Shown in pieces: positions 34,872-45,795 of a stretch of 64,000 nucleotides of DNA. Source of the stretch: Photobacterium swingsii (lineage in GTDB: Bacteria; Pseudomonadota; Gammaproteobacteria; Enterobacterales; Vibrionaceae); NCBI RefSeq assembly GCF_024346715.1, contig NZ_AP024852.1, forward strand, positions 3,038,001 to 3,102,000. Direction: 5' to 3'. Each line of letters starts with the position of its first letter. Positions within the stretch are counted from its first letter, which is position 1. Below the pieces are notes generated by a model that saw nothing but the letters and a program-made list of their open reading frames with translations, was not told the DNA's origin and made no database searches. The position numbers and the translations under genes were made by a program.

Positions 34872-36251
34872 TCAGCTCACGCGATCAAAGGCCGCCAGCG
34901 CTTCTTGCAGATCTTCAACCGCTATGATTTCAATCCCGCTCACCTGACGGCTGGCATTGGCTTTCGGCACAATCGCACGGGTAAAGCCTTGTTTAGCGGC
35001 CTCACGAATACGCTCGACCCCATTCGCGGCTGGGCGAATATCTGCGTTCAAACCAATCTCACCAAACACTAAGACATCTTGCGGAATAGGTGCGTTTTTA
35101 AAGCTAGAGAAGATCGCTAACAGCACCGCCAAATCAGCCGAGGTTTCCTCAATCTTGATCCCGCCGACACAGTTTACAAAGATATCCATGTCGGTCAGCA
35201 TCACCCCACCATGACGCGCCAGAACCGCAATCGACATGGCCAGTCGGTTATGATCATAACCCACCGATAAACGACGTGGATTTTCAGTGACCGAGGTATT
35301 ACACAAGGCTTGAATTTCCACCAGCAGTGGCCGTGTTCCTTCCCACAAGGTGGTACAGGTTGAGCCCGCATGGTTTTTATCGGAGCGACTCAAGAAAATC
35401 GCCGATGGGTTTTTCACCTGCTTCATGCCTTGCTCAGTCATGGCAAAAAAGCACGATTCTGAATCGGCACCAAAACGGTTTTTCGAGGTACGCAGTACGC
35501 GGAATTTCTCATCTGAGGTTGACGATAAGGCAAACAAGCCATCCACAATGTGGATCAGCTGCATCGGGCCCGCCACGTTCGAATCTTTGTTAATATGGCC
35601 GATGATCAAAAAGGTCACGCCTTCGGTTTTCGCGTAACGCGTTAACGCTGCCGCCGACTCTTTTACTTGGCTCGGGCTACCCGCCGCCGATTCGTTGTGC
35701 GCCACTGTCATGGTTTGGATCGAGTCGATAATCACAAAGTCTGCTTTTTGCTGCGAAACCAAATTTAAGATCTGTTCTACTGAGGTTTCAGCCACAACAT
35801 TGATTTTATCTAGGTTAGGCGTTTTCAAGCGCACCGCTCGTTGCGAGATCTGATTGATCGATTCCTCACCCGAAACATATAACGCAGACTTATGCTCAGC
35901 CACCGAACCTATGCTTTGCAGCAGTAGCGTCGATTTACCGGCACCTGGGTCACCGCAGAGTAATAAAACCGAACCAGGCACTATACCACCACCCAGTACG
36001 CGATCTAACTCGCAGATACCAGAGCTATAACGTGGTACGTCTGTCGCTTTCACTTCCGAAAGCTTCTGTACTTTGGTCGACGCACCTGCATAACTATTCG
36101 TTGCACTCGCGACACCTACAGCGGCTTTTGTTTTCGGAATAGTAAACTCGGTAATTGTGTTCCACGCAGCACATGCACTGCACTGTCCTTGCCATCTTGG
36201 AAAGTCAGCGCCACAATCACTACACACATACGCACGCTTTGTTTTGGCCAT
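34872..36251 (-). CDS. radA: DNA repair protein RadA
   Basis: 459 aa. A C4 zinc finger (CSDCGADFPRWQGQCSAC, residues 9-26) is followed by Walker A GDPGAGKST (about 107), the KNRFG motif, and a C-terminal Lon-like domain (VFGEIGLNADIRPAANGVER). It promotes branch migration in recombination. Length matches E. coli (460). The neighbour plzC is divergent, as in Vibrio. Confidence 0.96.
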   Translation of the reverse strand: MAKTKRAYVCSDCGADFPRWQGQCSACAAWNTITEFTIPKTKAAVGVASATNSYAGASTKVQKLSEVKATDVPRYSSGICELDRVLGGGIVPGSVLLLCGDPGAGKSTLLLQSIGSVAEHKSALYVSGEESINQISQRAVRLKTPNLDKINVVAETSVEQILNLVSQQKADFVIIDSIQTMTVAHNESAAGSPSQVKESAAALTRYAKTEGVTFLIIGHINKDSNVAGPMQLIHIVDGLFALSSTSDEKFRVLRTSKNRFGADSESCFFAMTEQGMKQVKNPSAIFLSRSDKNHAGSTCTTLWEGTRPLLVEIQALCNTSVTENPRRLSVGYDHNRLAMSIAVLARHGGVMLTDMDIFVNCVGGIKIEETSADLAVLLAIFSSFKNAPIPQDVLVFGEIGLNADIRPAANGVERIREAAKQGFTRAIVPKANASRQVSGIEIIAVEDLQEALAAFDRVS

Positions 36252-36398
36252 TTTTTACCCTAGTTTTATTGCTATTTTATTCATCATTCGCAAAAAGCAT
36301 AATAAAATGACTCTTTTGTCAAATTATTGCCTTTATTGACTAAACTTTTACGCCAAAATACAGATAATATCTGAAGACGTAAACTATCAGAAGAACCC

Positions 36399-38756
36399 AT
36401 GCAGCTAGACGATTATAAAGGACTGATTGAGCAACTCATCCCTGTTTACGATAGCAGCGATTTTGATCACGTTTTTCAAATGCTGACTCAAGATGAAACA
36501 GGGCCAACGCGCTTACAGATTAAATTGGAATTAAACCGTCTAATGGCGCGATGCCATAAAGCGGTCGATCTGCGTGGACGCGTTAACGGTGAATGCCGAG
36601 AGTATACTCTGGATGGGCTAAAACATTACCTTGATGACGTCGCCATCAATACTTATCACAAACGCTTTAAGCAATACGGTAACCAGTACCGTGTCGGCGT
36701 TTATGAAGCGCTCGTAAATACCCGCAATAACTTTCGAGTATTGCACAAACAAGGCAAATTCAGCCCCACGACAACACCAGCATCGAGCGCTAGCCACGAC
36801 GATCAATTCAACGTGAATGCGATTCGCTTTGGTCATTATTTGACGCGTGGGGAAAAACGTACTCAGGTATCCACCCCGGTAAACTTAACCTTACCGCTTG
36901 GCCAAAGCGTGCATGGCATCACTTCTGATATTTCCTGTTCTGGTGCGAAAATTAAAGTGCCATCGGCGTTTAACTACCACCTTGGTCAAACCATCAATGC
37001 GACCTTTCCTGAGATTGCAGAACGTTTTCCCGACTTACGCAACAATACAGAAGTGACTTATCGGGTATTAGGCATCGACGATAACCCCGATAATGACAGC
37101 TACAAATGGTTACGTCTGCTCGCTCTGTCTGACGGCGAAGGGATCCAATCGGCGATTGAACGCTATCAAGCTGCGAATCCGAACCGCTCACGCAACGATC
37201 ATGAAGACAAGGTGATCCAAACCCGTACCATTGGCTACGAACACTGTTATTTAAAACATACTGCCAACATACCGCTGTTCTTTGCAGGTAATGAACTGAA
37301 ATACGGTTTACTGACAGACCACAACCGCCATATCTGGGATTACTGGCACGATGAACGCAACCAATCTGTCATTAATCACCTGCTGTCTGATAGTCGCATG
37401 GCGATATTGGGCAAGGCAGGCTTAAAGCAATGCAGCACCTTACTGTATAGCTTTACCCATGAGCACGAAAATAAAACACACTTTTACTCTGCAGCACTGC
37501 CCGAGATGAGCCAAGAACAACGCCGTTTGTTTTGGCATATTGGCGCGTCACGTCCAAGCTGGCGAGTCACCAAAGTCACGGTATACCCACTAGGTGAGGA
37601 AGATTTAAACTACTTACAGTCTCTCGCGCCAGAGATGCAAGAGCAGCTAAAATCGTTGACCCACATAGGTATTTTGCAAGATTTGACTCATCAAGAAGCC
37701 AAAGCTGATTACCGATTACCTGCAAAACCGCAATTGAGTTCGAATGCGCTTCAAGTGTTTCGCCACCCGCGTAACCCCATCGCGAAGGCGCAAGGGATTT
37801 ATTTCGACCCTAAACCGCAGCGCAGTGAAGAACGCTACCTGTTTAAGACACCGCTAGAGCTGACCCACGCCACCCTTGGCAAAAAAGTGGGGATTTCCAT
37901 CGACTTCTCAACCCGCGGGCTCAACTTGCAGCTTAGCGAACCTGTTGCCTTAAAGCGCGATGATTTAGTCAATATTCGATTCAACGATTTACAAAAGATT
38001 GACCGTAACGCCCCCTTGCACTGTATGCCTTATCGGGTGGTACGTGTCAGTCCAAATCGGTGTAATATTCAGCTCACCACGGGCAGTGGCAGAGATGCCG
38101 CCCGAGGTGAAAACTTCCTGCGCCATTTGATCAAAAATAATGAAGCACGATTACGGGTAAGCAAAGAGTCGTTACCTGAAGGTGAGTTATTACTCGCGAT
38201 GCACCAAATGCTACTCACGCGATTAAACAGCACGCCTTACTTTGCAGAGAAAGTCGATCACAAAGCCAAAGTCAAAGCCCTAGGGTGTAACTTCCCACTG
38301 GCACCACTTCCTAAACTACTGAGCCAGTTATCCACTAACCCTCTTTTTTCCGTCGCACCAATTTTCCAAAACCGCGTCAACAAGATGCTGTCGGAAACTA
38401 TGCGCCCTGTTGAGGTAAAAGCCCCATACATTCATGAAATATACTTGTGGGTTAAACGTGAAGGGGGCGTGGTCGAGCGCATGTGCAGTAAGTTAGTGGA
38501 AGAATTCATTAACGTCGAGCACCGTATCCGTTTCATTCAGCAAGCTCGCGCCAAGGGGGAGTTTTTTGCGATTCGCGTTACCGCCGTGCCTGTACTGAAT
38601 CCATTAACAGCATTAACCGGTGAAGAACTCGGTGAATTAGCCCGGCTCACCTTACACCGAGCTCGTGCCTTGGAGGTTGAATTTACCTCTTTAATTGGTT
38701 GTGGCGAGATCTACGATGTGACCGATGAAGTGTTAGTTCGCCTAGAGCTGAGCTGA
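36399..38756 (+). CDS. plzC: Large PilZ-domain protein (PlzC-like)
   Basis: 785 aa with at least two PilZ-like regions. The first has KRTQVSTPVNL and DISCSGAKIKVP (about residues 152-195); the second has RYLFKTPLEL and DFSTRGLNLQL (about 482-515). A long N-terminal segment (1-140) and a C-terminal region of unknown fold complete it. Its place between radA and serB matches V. cholerae VC2344 (PlzC), from memory. It probably senses c-di-GMP and affects motility. Confidence 0.82.
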   Translation: MQLDDYKGLIEQLIPVYDSSDFDHVFQMLTQDETGPTRLQIKLELNRLMARCHKAVDLRGRVNGECREYTLDGLKHYLDDVAINTYHKRFKQYGNQYRVGVYEALVNTRNNFRVLHKQGKFSPTTTPASSASHDDQFNVNAIRFGHYLTRGEKRTQVSTPVNLTLPLGQSVHGITSDISCSGAKIKVPSAFNYHLGQTINATFPEIAERFPDLRNNTEVTYRVLGIDDNPDNDSYKWLRLLALSDGEGIQSAIERYQAANPNRSRNDHEDKVIQTRTIGYEHCYLKHTANIPLFFAGNELKYGLLTDHNRHIWDYWHDERNQSVINHLLSDSRMAILGKAGLKQCSTLLYSFTHEHENKTHFYSAALPEMSQEQRRLFWHIGASRPSWRVTKVTVYPLGEEDLNYLQSLAPEMQEQLKSLTHIGILQDLTHQEAKADYRLPAKPQLSSNALQVFRHPRNPIAKAQGIYFDPKPQRSEERYLFKTPLELTHATLGKKVGISIDFSTRGLNLQLSEPVALKRDDLVNIRFNDLQKIDRNAPLHCMPYRVVRVSPNRCNIQLTTGSGRDAARGENFLRHLIKNNEARLRVSKESLPEGELLLAMHQMLLTRLNSTPYFAEKVDHKAKVKALGCNFPLAPLPKLLSQLSTNPLFSVAPIFQNRVNKMLSETMRPVEVKAPYIHEIYLWVKREGGVVERMCSKLVEEFINVEHRIRFIQQARAKGEFFAIRVTAVPVLNPLTALTGEELGELARLTLHRARALEVEFTSLIGCGEIYDVTDEVLVRLELS

Positions 38757-38806
38757 GCGCTAAACATCGCTTCGAGTCACTAGACTTAACCACCAATAAC
38801 AATAAC

Positions 38807-38838
38807 GCCACGCCAGTCAATGACTGGCGTTTATTTTA
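38807..38838. terminator. Terminator between plzC and serB
   Basis: ACGCCAGTCA (38810-38819) and TGACTGGCGT (38821-38830), then TTATTTT. It serves plzC and, on the other strand, probably the convergent serB. Confidence 0.8.
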
Positions 38839-38876
38839 TCTGTGTTCCATGGCTCACTCTATTAGTAAGCGGGCGA

Positions 38877-39827
38877 TCACCAATTCAACCCTTGGGGTAC
38901 CAGCGACGCAGACAAAATACACATCACCCCACCTAAATCAGCAAAACGAATGGCGGAGTCCGCTTCGGCTTCCACTTTCGGCTTAGCATGATAGGCAATT
39001 CCCAACCCTGCTGTCGCCATCATGACAAGATCATTCGCACCATCACCAACCGCTACGGTATTGTGATACGGAATGTCGAAATGCTCGGCTAATTCAACCA
39101 ACACATCGGCTTTCATTTGCGCATCAACCACTTCGCCTAAAACTTTACCCGTGAGTTTGCCATCAACAACCTCCAAAGTGTTGGCATGAGCATGCACTAA
39201 ACCTAGCTCATCTTTGAGGTGATCAGATAAATAGCTAAAGCCTCCCGAGGCAATCGCCACTTTCCAGCCATAATGTTGAAGAGTAGTAACCAATTGGCGA
39301 AGTTCTGGCATGAGAGGAAGGTGCTCACGAACTTGCGCTAAAATCGCTTCATCTGCCCCTTCCAGCGTCCCCACGCGTTGACGCAGGCTTGCTTCAAAGT
39401 CGAGTTCACCTTGCATGGCACGCTCGGTTACCGCAGCCACTTCGTCACCCACACCGGCCAATTTCGCGATTTCATCAATACATTCGATTTCGATTGCCGT
39501 CGAGTCCATGTCCATCAAGACTAAGCCTGGATCGGACAGATCCGGTAAATCTGCCGTTGCGACGGTATCGAGTGAATGATCAATAATTGCTTGCAATAAT
39601 GTCGGCTGCAAAGGATTACTGACCAATACCGCATCATAGTTACCAACTTTCCAAGCGGCAACGACTTGTAAGGTTTCATTCGCTTGATCACCGATTTCAT
39701 CGAGTTGTGTCGGCGTGACTGCGCGACCGTAAATCAAGGTCGCGGCTTTTTGTTTCACTAAATTTGGCGTAGCAATAATTTCGGGAAATCGCTGTTGAAG
39801 CAACGTATGTTTTCTAATGCGCAGCAA
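38877..39827 (-). CDS. serB: Phosphoserine phosphatase SerB
   Basis: 316 aa. HAD motif I MDMDSTAIEIECIDEIA, motif II SGGF, motif III-IV VGDGANDLVMM. The N-terminal ACT-like domain is of the longer gammaproteobacterial type. It catalyses the last step of serine synthesis. Divergent from ytjB as in E. coli (serB//smp). Confidence 0.95.
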   Translation of the reverse strand: MLRIRKHTLLQQRFPEIIATPNLVKQKAATLIYGRAVTPTQLDEIGDQANETLQVVAAWKVGNYDAVLVSNPLQPTLLQAIIDHSLDTVATADLPDLSDPGLVLMDMDSTAIEIECIDEIAKLAGVGDEVAAVTERAMQGELDFEASLRQRVGTLEGADEAILAQVREHLPLMPELRQLVTTLQHYGWKVAIASGGFSYLSDHLKDELGLVHAHANTLEVVDGKLTGKVLGEVVDAQMKADVLVELAEHFDIPYHNTVAVGDGANDLVMMATAGLGIAYHAKPKVEAEADSAIRFADLGGVMCILSASLVPQGLNW

Positions 39828-40134
39828 AATTCATCATCCTTGTTGAAATAGTTATACTCATGGTGTTGAGTGAAACAGCCATGGGTATAAACACTCTATA
39901 TCGTACTCTCTTTCAATGTCCCTCTTAATTACTCTAGCGTTTTAACAAGAGGATTATCGAGTTTTTTACCGCTTTAGAGAAACGCTGGTATACTGCTCTG
40001 CACCATCAAAGTACCCGATCACCATAGAATAAGCCACCGCCCCACTATGGCAAAAATGATGGATACTATGCAATCTACTTAGCGAATGACAGCATAAGGC
40101 AATGCACTAGGGCGTTTTTTGGAAGACACTAACT
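39828..40134. other. 307-base divergent region serB/ytjB
   Basis: No gene. GGAAG-type sequence (TTTTTTGGAAGACACTAACT) precedes ytjB. No distinctive operator was seen. Confidence 0.4.
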
Positions 40135-40749
40135 ATGATGAAATTTAAAACAACGCGACTCAAACGCTTCTGGCAAGTCTTTGTCTTGTTGGCATGTTTT
40201 GGTGGTATTGTCGCCATGCTGGAATACGGTTCGCAGCTCAATAATCGTAACTATCAAATGCTCAGTGAACAAACGCAAACCCTGTCGCGTATTTTAGTCC
40301 GCCAAGCCGCAGAGACAGCCTCTAGCGATGTGATTGATAAAAACCAAGATAGATTACAAGTGCTGGTACAGCGTTTATCGCAAGAGCCGCTGATTTTAGA
40401 TGCGACCATTTACGACCTCAAAGGTCTCACCGTTGCTCGCACCGAAGAATCGATGCCGATTGAGCAAGTCACAGGGCTATCCACCCCATTGGCTGTTGCC
40501 AGTTATGGTCGTCAACAAGTGATCGAGCCTATATTGTCTGGCGAACAAGTCATTGGCTTTTTACGTATCACGCTCGAACACGGCAAATTGGTTGAAAATG
40601 CCAGTAGCCAAATTGAAAGTATGACCAACACTATCCGTGGATTAGTGATTGCCGCGCTCTTTATTGGCTTCCTCCTTGCCTTTACCTTCGGTCGCCGTAA
40701 AGACATTTGGCATTTCCCGTATTTGCTTACGGCTAACGCCAAAGATTAA
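40135..40749 (+). CDS. ytjB: YtjB/Smp-family membrane protein
   Basis: 204 aa. A transmembrane segment is at about residues 13-30 (FWQVFVLLACFGGIVAMLEY) and another near 165-182 (IRGLVIAALFIGFLLAFTFG), with a periplasmic sensor-like domain between. This matches the YtjB/Smp (AhpA) family next to serB. Function is unclear. ATG 40138 is a possible alternative start. Confidence 0.85.
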   Translation: MMKFKTTRLKRFWQVFVLLACFGGIVAMLEYGSQLNNRNYQMLSEQTQTLSRILVRQAAETASSDVIDKNQDRLQVLVQRLSQEPLILDATIYDLKGLTVARTEESMPIEQVTGLSTPLAVASYGRQQVIEPILSGEQVIGFLRITLEHGKLVENASSQIESMTNTIRGLVIAALFIGFLLAFTFGRRKDIWHFPYLLTANAKD

Positions 40750-40798
40750 CGCTCTACTGCTCACTGATATAACATCTATATTGCTCACAAATAAGCAA

Positions 40799-40828
40799 AA
40801 AAAAAGACGACTCGTAGTCGTCTTTTTT
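40799..40828. terminator. Bidirectional terminator ytjB/deoD
   Basis: AGACGAC (40805-40811) and GTCGTCT (40816-40822) with A-run and T-run flanks; the genes converge. Confidence 0.92.
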
Positions 40829-40862
40829 GTCGCTTAAAGGTAATGCCTAAAGGCTATTACAC

Positions 40863-41582
40863 TTATTCAGCATCACCTAGAAGTACAGACTCTAGTGCGA
40901 TTTCCATCATGTCGTTGAACGTAAGTTGACGTTCTTCAGATGTTGTCGCTTCACCACGTAGAATGTGATCAGATACAGTACAGATAGTCAGTGCTTTCGC
41001 ACCAAACTCAGCCGCTAGGCCGTAGATACCTGCTGCCTCCATTTCCACACCTACAATGCCGTATTTCTTCATTGTTTGGAAGAAATCGAAATCTGGGTTG
41101 TAGAATAGATCCGCAGAGAAGATGTTACCCACTTTAACGTCAACGCCTTTTGCTTTAGCTGCATCTACGGCGTTTTGTACCATGCCGTAATCCGCTAGCG
41201 CTGCAAAGTCGTGATCGCCAAAACGAATACGGTTTACTTTAGAGTCCGTCGATGCGCCCATGCCGATAACAACATCACGTAGGTTTACATCGTCACGTAC
41301 CGCGCCACAGCTACCAACACGGATGATTTTCTTCACGCCGAAATCTTTGATCAATTCAGTCGCGTAGATAGAGCACGATGGGATACCCATACCGTGGCCC
41401 ATAACAGAGATCTTACGACCTTTGTAAGTACCAGTGAAACCTAGCATGCTACGAACGTTACACACTTCTTTCGCATCATCTAAAAAAGTTTCTGCGATGT
41501 ATTTTGCGCGTAGCGGGTCACCCGGCATTAGCACTACGTCTGCAAAATCACCCATTTCAGCATTAATATGTGGAGTAGCCAT
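40863..41582 (-). CDS. deoD: Purine nucleoside phosphorylase DeoD
   Basis: 239 aa, identical in length to E. coli Deo[30 protein letters not shown], and GVEMEAAG (purine-specific hexameric PNP). It releases free base and (deoxy)ribose-1-phosphate. Last gene of deoCABD, separated from deoB by 171 bases with a strong hairpin. Confidence 0.97.
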   Translation of the reverse strand: MATPHINAEMGDFADVVLMPGDPLRAKYIAETFLDDAKEVCNVRSMLGFTGTYKGRKISVMGHGMGIPSCSIYATELIKDFGVKKIIRVGSCGAVRDDVNLRDVVIGMGASTDSKVNRIRFGDHDFAALADYGMVQNAVDAAKAKGVDVKVGNIFSADLFYNPDFDFFQTMKKYGIVGVEMEAAGIYGLAAEFGAKALTICTVSDHILRGEATTSEERQLTFNDMMEIALESVLLGDAE

Positions 41583-41649
41583 GGTTATTTCCTTTTCGTT
41601 TCAACAAGTGCCCATTCGAGCTGTACTCATTGATAAATCATAATTAGTG

Positions 41650-41693
41650 ATCGCTGTTTCTGCCTCTTATTCATCATAACCAGAAACAGCGAT
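41650..41693 (-). promoter_or_regulatory. 13-base-pair stem-loop between deoB and deoD
   Basis: ATCGCTGTTTCTG (41650-41662) pairs with CAGAAACAGCGAT (41681-41693) around an 18-base loop. No T-run follows on the minus strand, so processing or mRNA stabilisation is more likely than termination. It would set deoD level relative to deoB. Confidence 0.7.
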
Positions 41694-41753
41694 TTGACTT
41701 TGATCTCTGTACTTACAAATTCATGCGATTAAGTATCGAATCGCTTTTTTGCA

Positions 41754-42974
41754 TTACAAGAACGACTTACCGTAATCCATATCTGTCAGACCGTGGTGCG
41801 CCGCAAGGCTTTGACCGATATCTGCAAATGTCTCGCGACGACCTAATGAGCCCGCAGCCACTTTAGGGCCAGTCACAATCACAGGGATATGCTCACGCGT
41901 ATGGTCAGTACCTTCCCACGTTGGATCACAACCGTGGTCTGCTGTTAGGACAAGTACATCGTCTTCTTGCAGTAGTTCAAGCACTTCTGGTAGACGCTTA
42001 TCAAAGTATTCAAGCGCGGCTGCGTAGCCTGCAACATTACGACGGTGGCCGTATGCTGAATCGAAATCTACGAAGTTCGTGAATACTAGGCTGTTGTCAC
42101 CGGCTTGTTTAATTTGCTCAAGCGTTGCATCAAACAGATCTGGAATGCCTGTTGCTTTCACTTTTTTAGTGATACCGCAGCCAGCGTAAATATCAGAGAT
42201 CTTACCGATTGAAATCACGTCACCGTTTTTCTCTTCAACCAGTTTTTGTAATACGGTTGGCGCAGGTGGCTCAACAGACAGATCGCGACGGTTACCCGTA
42301 CGCTCGAACTGACCTTTACCTGCACCAACGAATGGACGCGCAATAACACGACCAATGTTGTAGTCTTCCAGCTCTTCACGCACGATTTGACATAGCGCTA
42401 GTAAGTTATCTAGGCCGTATGTTTCTTCATGACATGCGATTTGGAATACCGAGTCAGCAGAGGTATAGAAAATAGGCTTGCCCGTTTTCATGTGCTCTTC
42501 ACCCAAGTCATCCAGTACTTGTGTACCTGATGCATGGCAGTTACCTAGGTAACCCGGTAGGTTGGCACGTTCAACAATGCTATCTAGTAACTCTTGCGGG
42601 AAGCTGTTGCTGTGATCGGTAAAGTAGCCCCAATCAAACAGAACAGGTACGCCAGCGATTTCCCAGTGGCCTGACGGGGTATCTTTACCCGAAGACAACT
42701 CTTTCGCATGGCCGTAAGCGCCAGTGATTTCTACCTGTGCATCCAAACCTTCAGGGAAGTAGCCTGATGATTCTTCACATGCTTTACCTAGGCCCAATTT
42801 GTTTAGGTTAGGTAGGTGTAGAGGACCACTACGTTCACCGTTATCCGCTTCACCGCGTGCACAAGCTTGTGCAATGTGACCCATGGTGTTTGCGCCTACA
42901 TCACCGAAATTAACGGCATCTTCTGTGGCACCAATACCGAATGAATCTAGTACTAGGATTATTGAACGTTTCAT
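41754..42974 (-). CDS. deoB: Phosphopentomutase DeoB
   Basis: 406 aa, alkaline phosphatase superfamily: [20 protein letters not shown] start and [20 protein letters not shown] metal ligands. It interconverts (deoxy)ribose-1- and -5-phosphate. 12 bases downstream of deoA; part of the deo operon. Confidence 0.97.
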   Translation of the reverse strand: MKRSIILVLDSFGIGATEDAVNFGDVGANTMGHIAQACARGEADNGERSGPLHLPNLNKLGLGKACEESSGYFPEGLDAQVEITGAYGHAKELSSGKDTPSGHWEIAGVPVLFDWGYFTDHSNSFPQELLDSIVERANLPGYLGNCHASGTQVLDDLGEEHMKTGKPIFYTSADSVFQIACHEETYGLDNLLALCQIVREELEDYNIGRVIARPFVGAGKGQFERTGNRRDLSVEPPAPTVLQKLVEEKNGDVISIGKISDIYAGCGITKKVKATGIPDLFDATLEQIKQAGDNSLVFTNFVDFDSAYGHRRNVAGYAAALEYFDKRLPEVLELLQEDDVLVLTADHGCDPTWEGTDHTREHIPVIVTGPKVAAGSLGRRETFADIGQSLAAHHGLTDMDYGKSFL

Positions 42975-42986
42975 ATTGACTCCGAA

Positions 42987-44336
42987 TTAAACATCTTCCG
43001 CGCGAACGCGACGGTAAACTTCTGGGGTAGCTTCTGGTTTTAGCTCAGACACATTGATCGCTTGGCGAACCGCTTTCGCTGCTTCTTCCCACTGTGCTTC
43101 ACTACGTGCGTGAACCATAGCAAGTGGCGTATCAGCGTAAACTTCATCACCTAGGCGGATCATATCGCTCAGGCCTACTGCGTAATCAATAGTGTCGCTA
43201 GCAACACGACGACCGCCGCCCATGCCCACAACTGCCATACCTAAACCACGTGTATCCATTGCCGATGCAAAGTTTGTTGCACCCGCAAGTTGTGCTGCAT
43301 CTGCAAACACAGGCTTCACGATTTCTGCTGTGTCGAGGTAGTTATTGTAGTTTTCCATGAAATCTACTGGTCCACCAAGACCGGCTACCATTTTGCCAAA
43401 GCGTTCAGCCGCTTGGCCATTATCAAGTACTGCTTGTAACTTAGCGCGCGCTTGTTCTAAATCGCTTGCTAGGCCACTAATTAATAGCATTTCAGCACAC
43501 AGTGCCATGGTCACTTCAAACAAGCGAGGGTTACGGTATTCACCTGTTAAGAATTGCACCGCTTCGCGCACTTCTAACGCATTACCTGCTGTTGATGCCA
43601 ACACTTGGTTCATGTCAGTAAGTAGTGCTGTAGTACGTGTACCTGCACCATTTGCTACTGCAACGATTGAGTTTGCAAGCTCTTCAGACGCTTCATAAGT
43701 TGGCATAAATGCACCAGAACCTACTTTTACGTCCATGATCAATGAACCTAAACCTGCCGCCAGTTTCTTCGACAAGATAGAGGCAGTGATCAACGAGATG
43801 TTATCAACGGTTGCCGTCACGTCACGGGTTGCATACACGCGCTTGTCCGCTGGTGCTAAGTCGCCAGTCTGGCCGATAATCGCCACACCTGCTTCTTTGG
43901 TCACTTTACCGAACACATCATTGGTTGGGGTAATGTTGTAACCAGGGATCGCTTCAAGTTTATCCAGTGTACCGCCAGTGTGACCAAGACCACGACCAGA
44001 GATCATAGGAACAAAGCCACCACATGCCGCAACCATAGCGCCTAGCATTAGTGAGGTTACATCACCCACACCGCCTGTAGAGTGCTTATCAACGATTGGG
44101 CCGCCGAAGTCCATGTGACTCCAGTCGATCACCATGCCTGAATCACGCATTGCACACGTAAGTGCTACACGCTCGTCCATGGTCATGTCGTTGAAGTAAA
44201 TAGCCATCGCAAACGCCGCGATCTGACCTTCAGATACAGTGTCTTTTGCAATGCCTTGAATAAAGAAGTTAATTTCGTCTGCTGTTAGAACAACGTTATC
44301 GCGTTTTTTACGGATGATTTCTTGAGGTAAGTACAT
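42987..44336 (-). CDS. deoA: Thymidine phosphorylase DeoA
   Basis: 449 aa. [20 protein letters not shown] phosphate-binding loop and the nucleoside phosphorylase domains are intact. It splits thymidine to thymine and deoxyribose-1-phosphate. Second gene of the operon. Confidence 0.97.
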   Translation of the reverse strand: MYLPQEIIRKKRDNVVLTADEINFFIQGIAKDTVSEGQIAAFAMAIYFNDMTMDERVALTCAMRDSGMVIDWSHMDFGGPIVDKHSTGGVGDVTSLMLGAMVAACGGFVPMISGRGLGHTGGTLDKLEAIPGYNITPTNDVFGKVTKEAGVAIIGQTGDLAPADKRVYATRDVTATVDNISLITASILSKKLAAGLGSLIMDVKVGSGAFMPTYEASEELANSIVAVANGAGTRTTALLTDMNQVLASTAGNALEVREAVQFLTGEYRNPRLFEVTMALCAEMLLISGLASDLEQARAKLQAVLDNGQAAERFGKMVAGLGGPVDFMENYNNYLDTAEIVKPVFADAAQLAGATNFASAMDTRGLGMAVVGMGGGRRVASDTIDYAVGLSDMIRLGDEVYADTPLAMVHARSEAQWEEAAKAVRQAINVSELKPEATPEVYRRVRAEDV

Positions 44337-44445
44337 TATCTGCCCCTGTTAGCTTGGGTGTAGGGTACATACTTTGCTGTATTTTGAGTGTAAGAGGTCG
44401 GACGCTTACGAATAAGCATCTAGCCTTGGCAAAGTATGGGGAATT

Positions 44446-44468
44446 AAGGTGGCGGCTTGCGCCACCTT
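44446..44468 (-). promoter_or_regulatory. Hairpin between deoC and deoA
   Basis: AAGGTGGCG (44446-44454) pairs with CGCCACCTT (44460-44468) around GCTTG. No long T-run; it may protect the deoC message or attenuate. Confidence 0.6.
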
Positions 44469-44479
44469 ATTGTTCAGGC

Positions 44480-45253
44480 TTAGTAGCCGCCTTCAGCAGC
44501 TTTTTCGCCTTCACCTAACGTGTGAAGCAGATTTGCTAGTAGGCTTGATGCACCAAAGCGGTAATGCATGTTGTCAGCCCACTCAGCACCTAGAAGGCGA
44601 TCTGCCATTGCTAGGTATGTTTGTGCGTCTTCCGCTGTACGCACACCACCTGCAGGCTTGAAGCCAACAGTTTTTGCTACGCCCATGTTTTTGATCACAG
44701 TCAGCATGATTTCTGCTGATTCTGGCGTTGCGTTTACAGGCACTTTACCTGTTGATGTTTTGATGAAATCAGCACCGGCTTTGATAGAAATTTCAGACGC
44801 TTTGATGATTAGCGCTTCTTCTTTCAGTTCACCTGTTTCGATAATTACTTTCAGTAGGATATCGCCACATGCTGCTTTACATTGTTTAACTAGCTCGAAG
44901 CCAACTTCTTCGTTGCCTGCGATCAGTGCACGGTATGGGAATACTACATCCACTTCGTCTGCACCGTATGCAACAGCTGCTTTTGTTTCAGCTACTGCGA
45001 TTTCAATGTCGTCGTTACCGTGTGGGAAGTTAGTAACAGTTGCGATACGTACATCTGGTGTACCTTGCTCACGTAGTTGCTTTTTAGCAACTGGGATAAA
45101 GCGTGGGTAGATACATACTGCTGCAGTATTGCCTACGGCTGTCTTAGCGTTCTTACAAAGCTCGATCACTTTTGCATCAGTGTCGTCATCGTTAAGAGTG
45201 GTAAGATCCATTAATTTTAGTGCGCGTAGTGCAGCAGTTTTTAATTCGCTCAT
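44480..45253 (-). CDS. deoC: Deoxyribose-phosphate aldolase DeoC
   Basis: 257 aa. The Schiff-base lysine lies in the FIKTSTGK segment, with [10 protein letters not shown] upstream and [12 protein letters not shown] downstream. It converts deoxyribose-5-phosphate to acetaldehyde and glyceraldehyde-3-phosphate. First gene of the deo operon, so the control region lies upstream at 45254-45600. Confidence 0.97.
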   Translation of the reverse strand: MSELKTAALRALKLMDLTTLNDDDTDAKVIELCKNAKTAVGNTAAVCIYPRFIPVAKKQLREQGTPDVRIATVTNFPHGNDDIEIAVAETKAAVAYGADEVDVVFPYRALIAGNEEVGFELVKQCKAACGDILLKVIIETGELKEEALIIKASEISIKAGADFIKTSTGKVPVNATPESAEIMLTVIKNMGVAKTVGFKPAGGVRTAEDAQTYLAMADRLLGAEWADNMHYRFGASSLLANLLHTLGEGEKAAEGGY

Positions 45254-45621
45254 GACTATCTCCAGAGTCCAATTATCATTACTAAGTCAAACAGCTCACA
45301 CAGCGTGAACTGCTCACTGAGCGGACTTGCTCCTTGAAGAATCGAGGCAATCTCATTATTGCACTCAATCGACATCCTTTTTCACCGCGCAAGGTGGAGG
45401 GTACACCTTGCTTTTGCCATTCACAGCAGAAACGTGACATCTCCCATCACGTTAGGGAATGCTGTTAAAGCACTCATCGCATTTGGATGATAACCCCATC
45501 ATACCAAGGTAAGATTCATGCCACCATCAAAGTCGTGTTTCCAGGTGTAGACAATATGTTTACCTACAAAATTCAAACTAAGCTCATTACTTTCAATAAC
45601 TTGAAATAAACACTCTTCGAT
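45254..45621 (-). promoter_or_regulatory. deo operon control region
   Basis: It contains three inverted repeats: CAAGGTG (45390-45396) / CACCTTG (45404-45410), AACGTGA (45431-45437) / TCACGTT (45447-45453), and GCAAT (45347-45351) / ATTGC (45358-45362). In E. coli the operon answers to DeoR, CytR and CRP. None of these repeats is a perfect match to the E. coli consensus, so no factor is assigned. Confidence 0.45.
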
Positions 45622-45795
45622 TTATCCAGTGAAAAATCGCTCAACAATCCATTGATACGAAATCCCACCTAAGTAAACACCGACAATCCCCATCACCCCA
45701 GATAACACAGGTGGTGCAGGAATGGGCAGCTTGATCGCCGAAAACAACATACCGACAATGAAACCAGCAAAGATAGATAATAATACTTCACCCAT
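45622..45795 (-). CDS. XapX-domain small membrane protein
   Basis: A 57-aa frame starting MGEVLLSIFAGFIVGMLFSA and containing KLPIPAPPVLSGVMGIVGVY, the signature of XapX (DUF1427) proteins. Two membrane helices. It may aid nucleoside or xanthosine transport, given its place between deoC and nupC; the name comes from a gene linked to xanthosine phosphorylase. ATG 45795 has GAGCTGTTATG context. Confidence 0.82.
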   Translation of the reverse strand: MGEVLLSIFAGFIVGMLFSAIKLPIPAPPVLSGVMGIVGVYLGGISYQWIVERFFTG

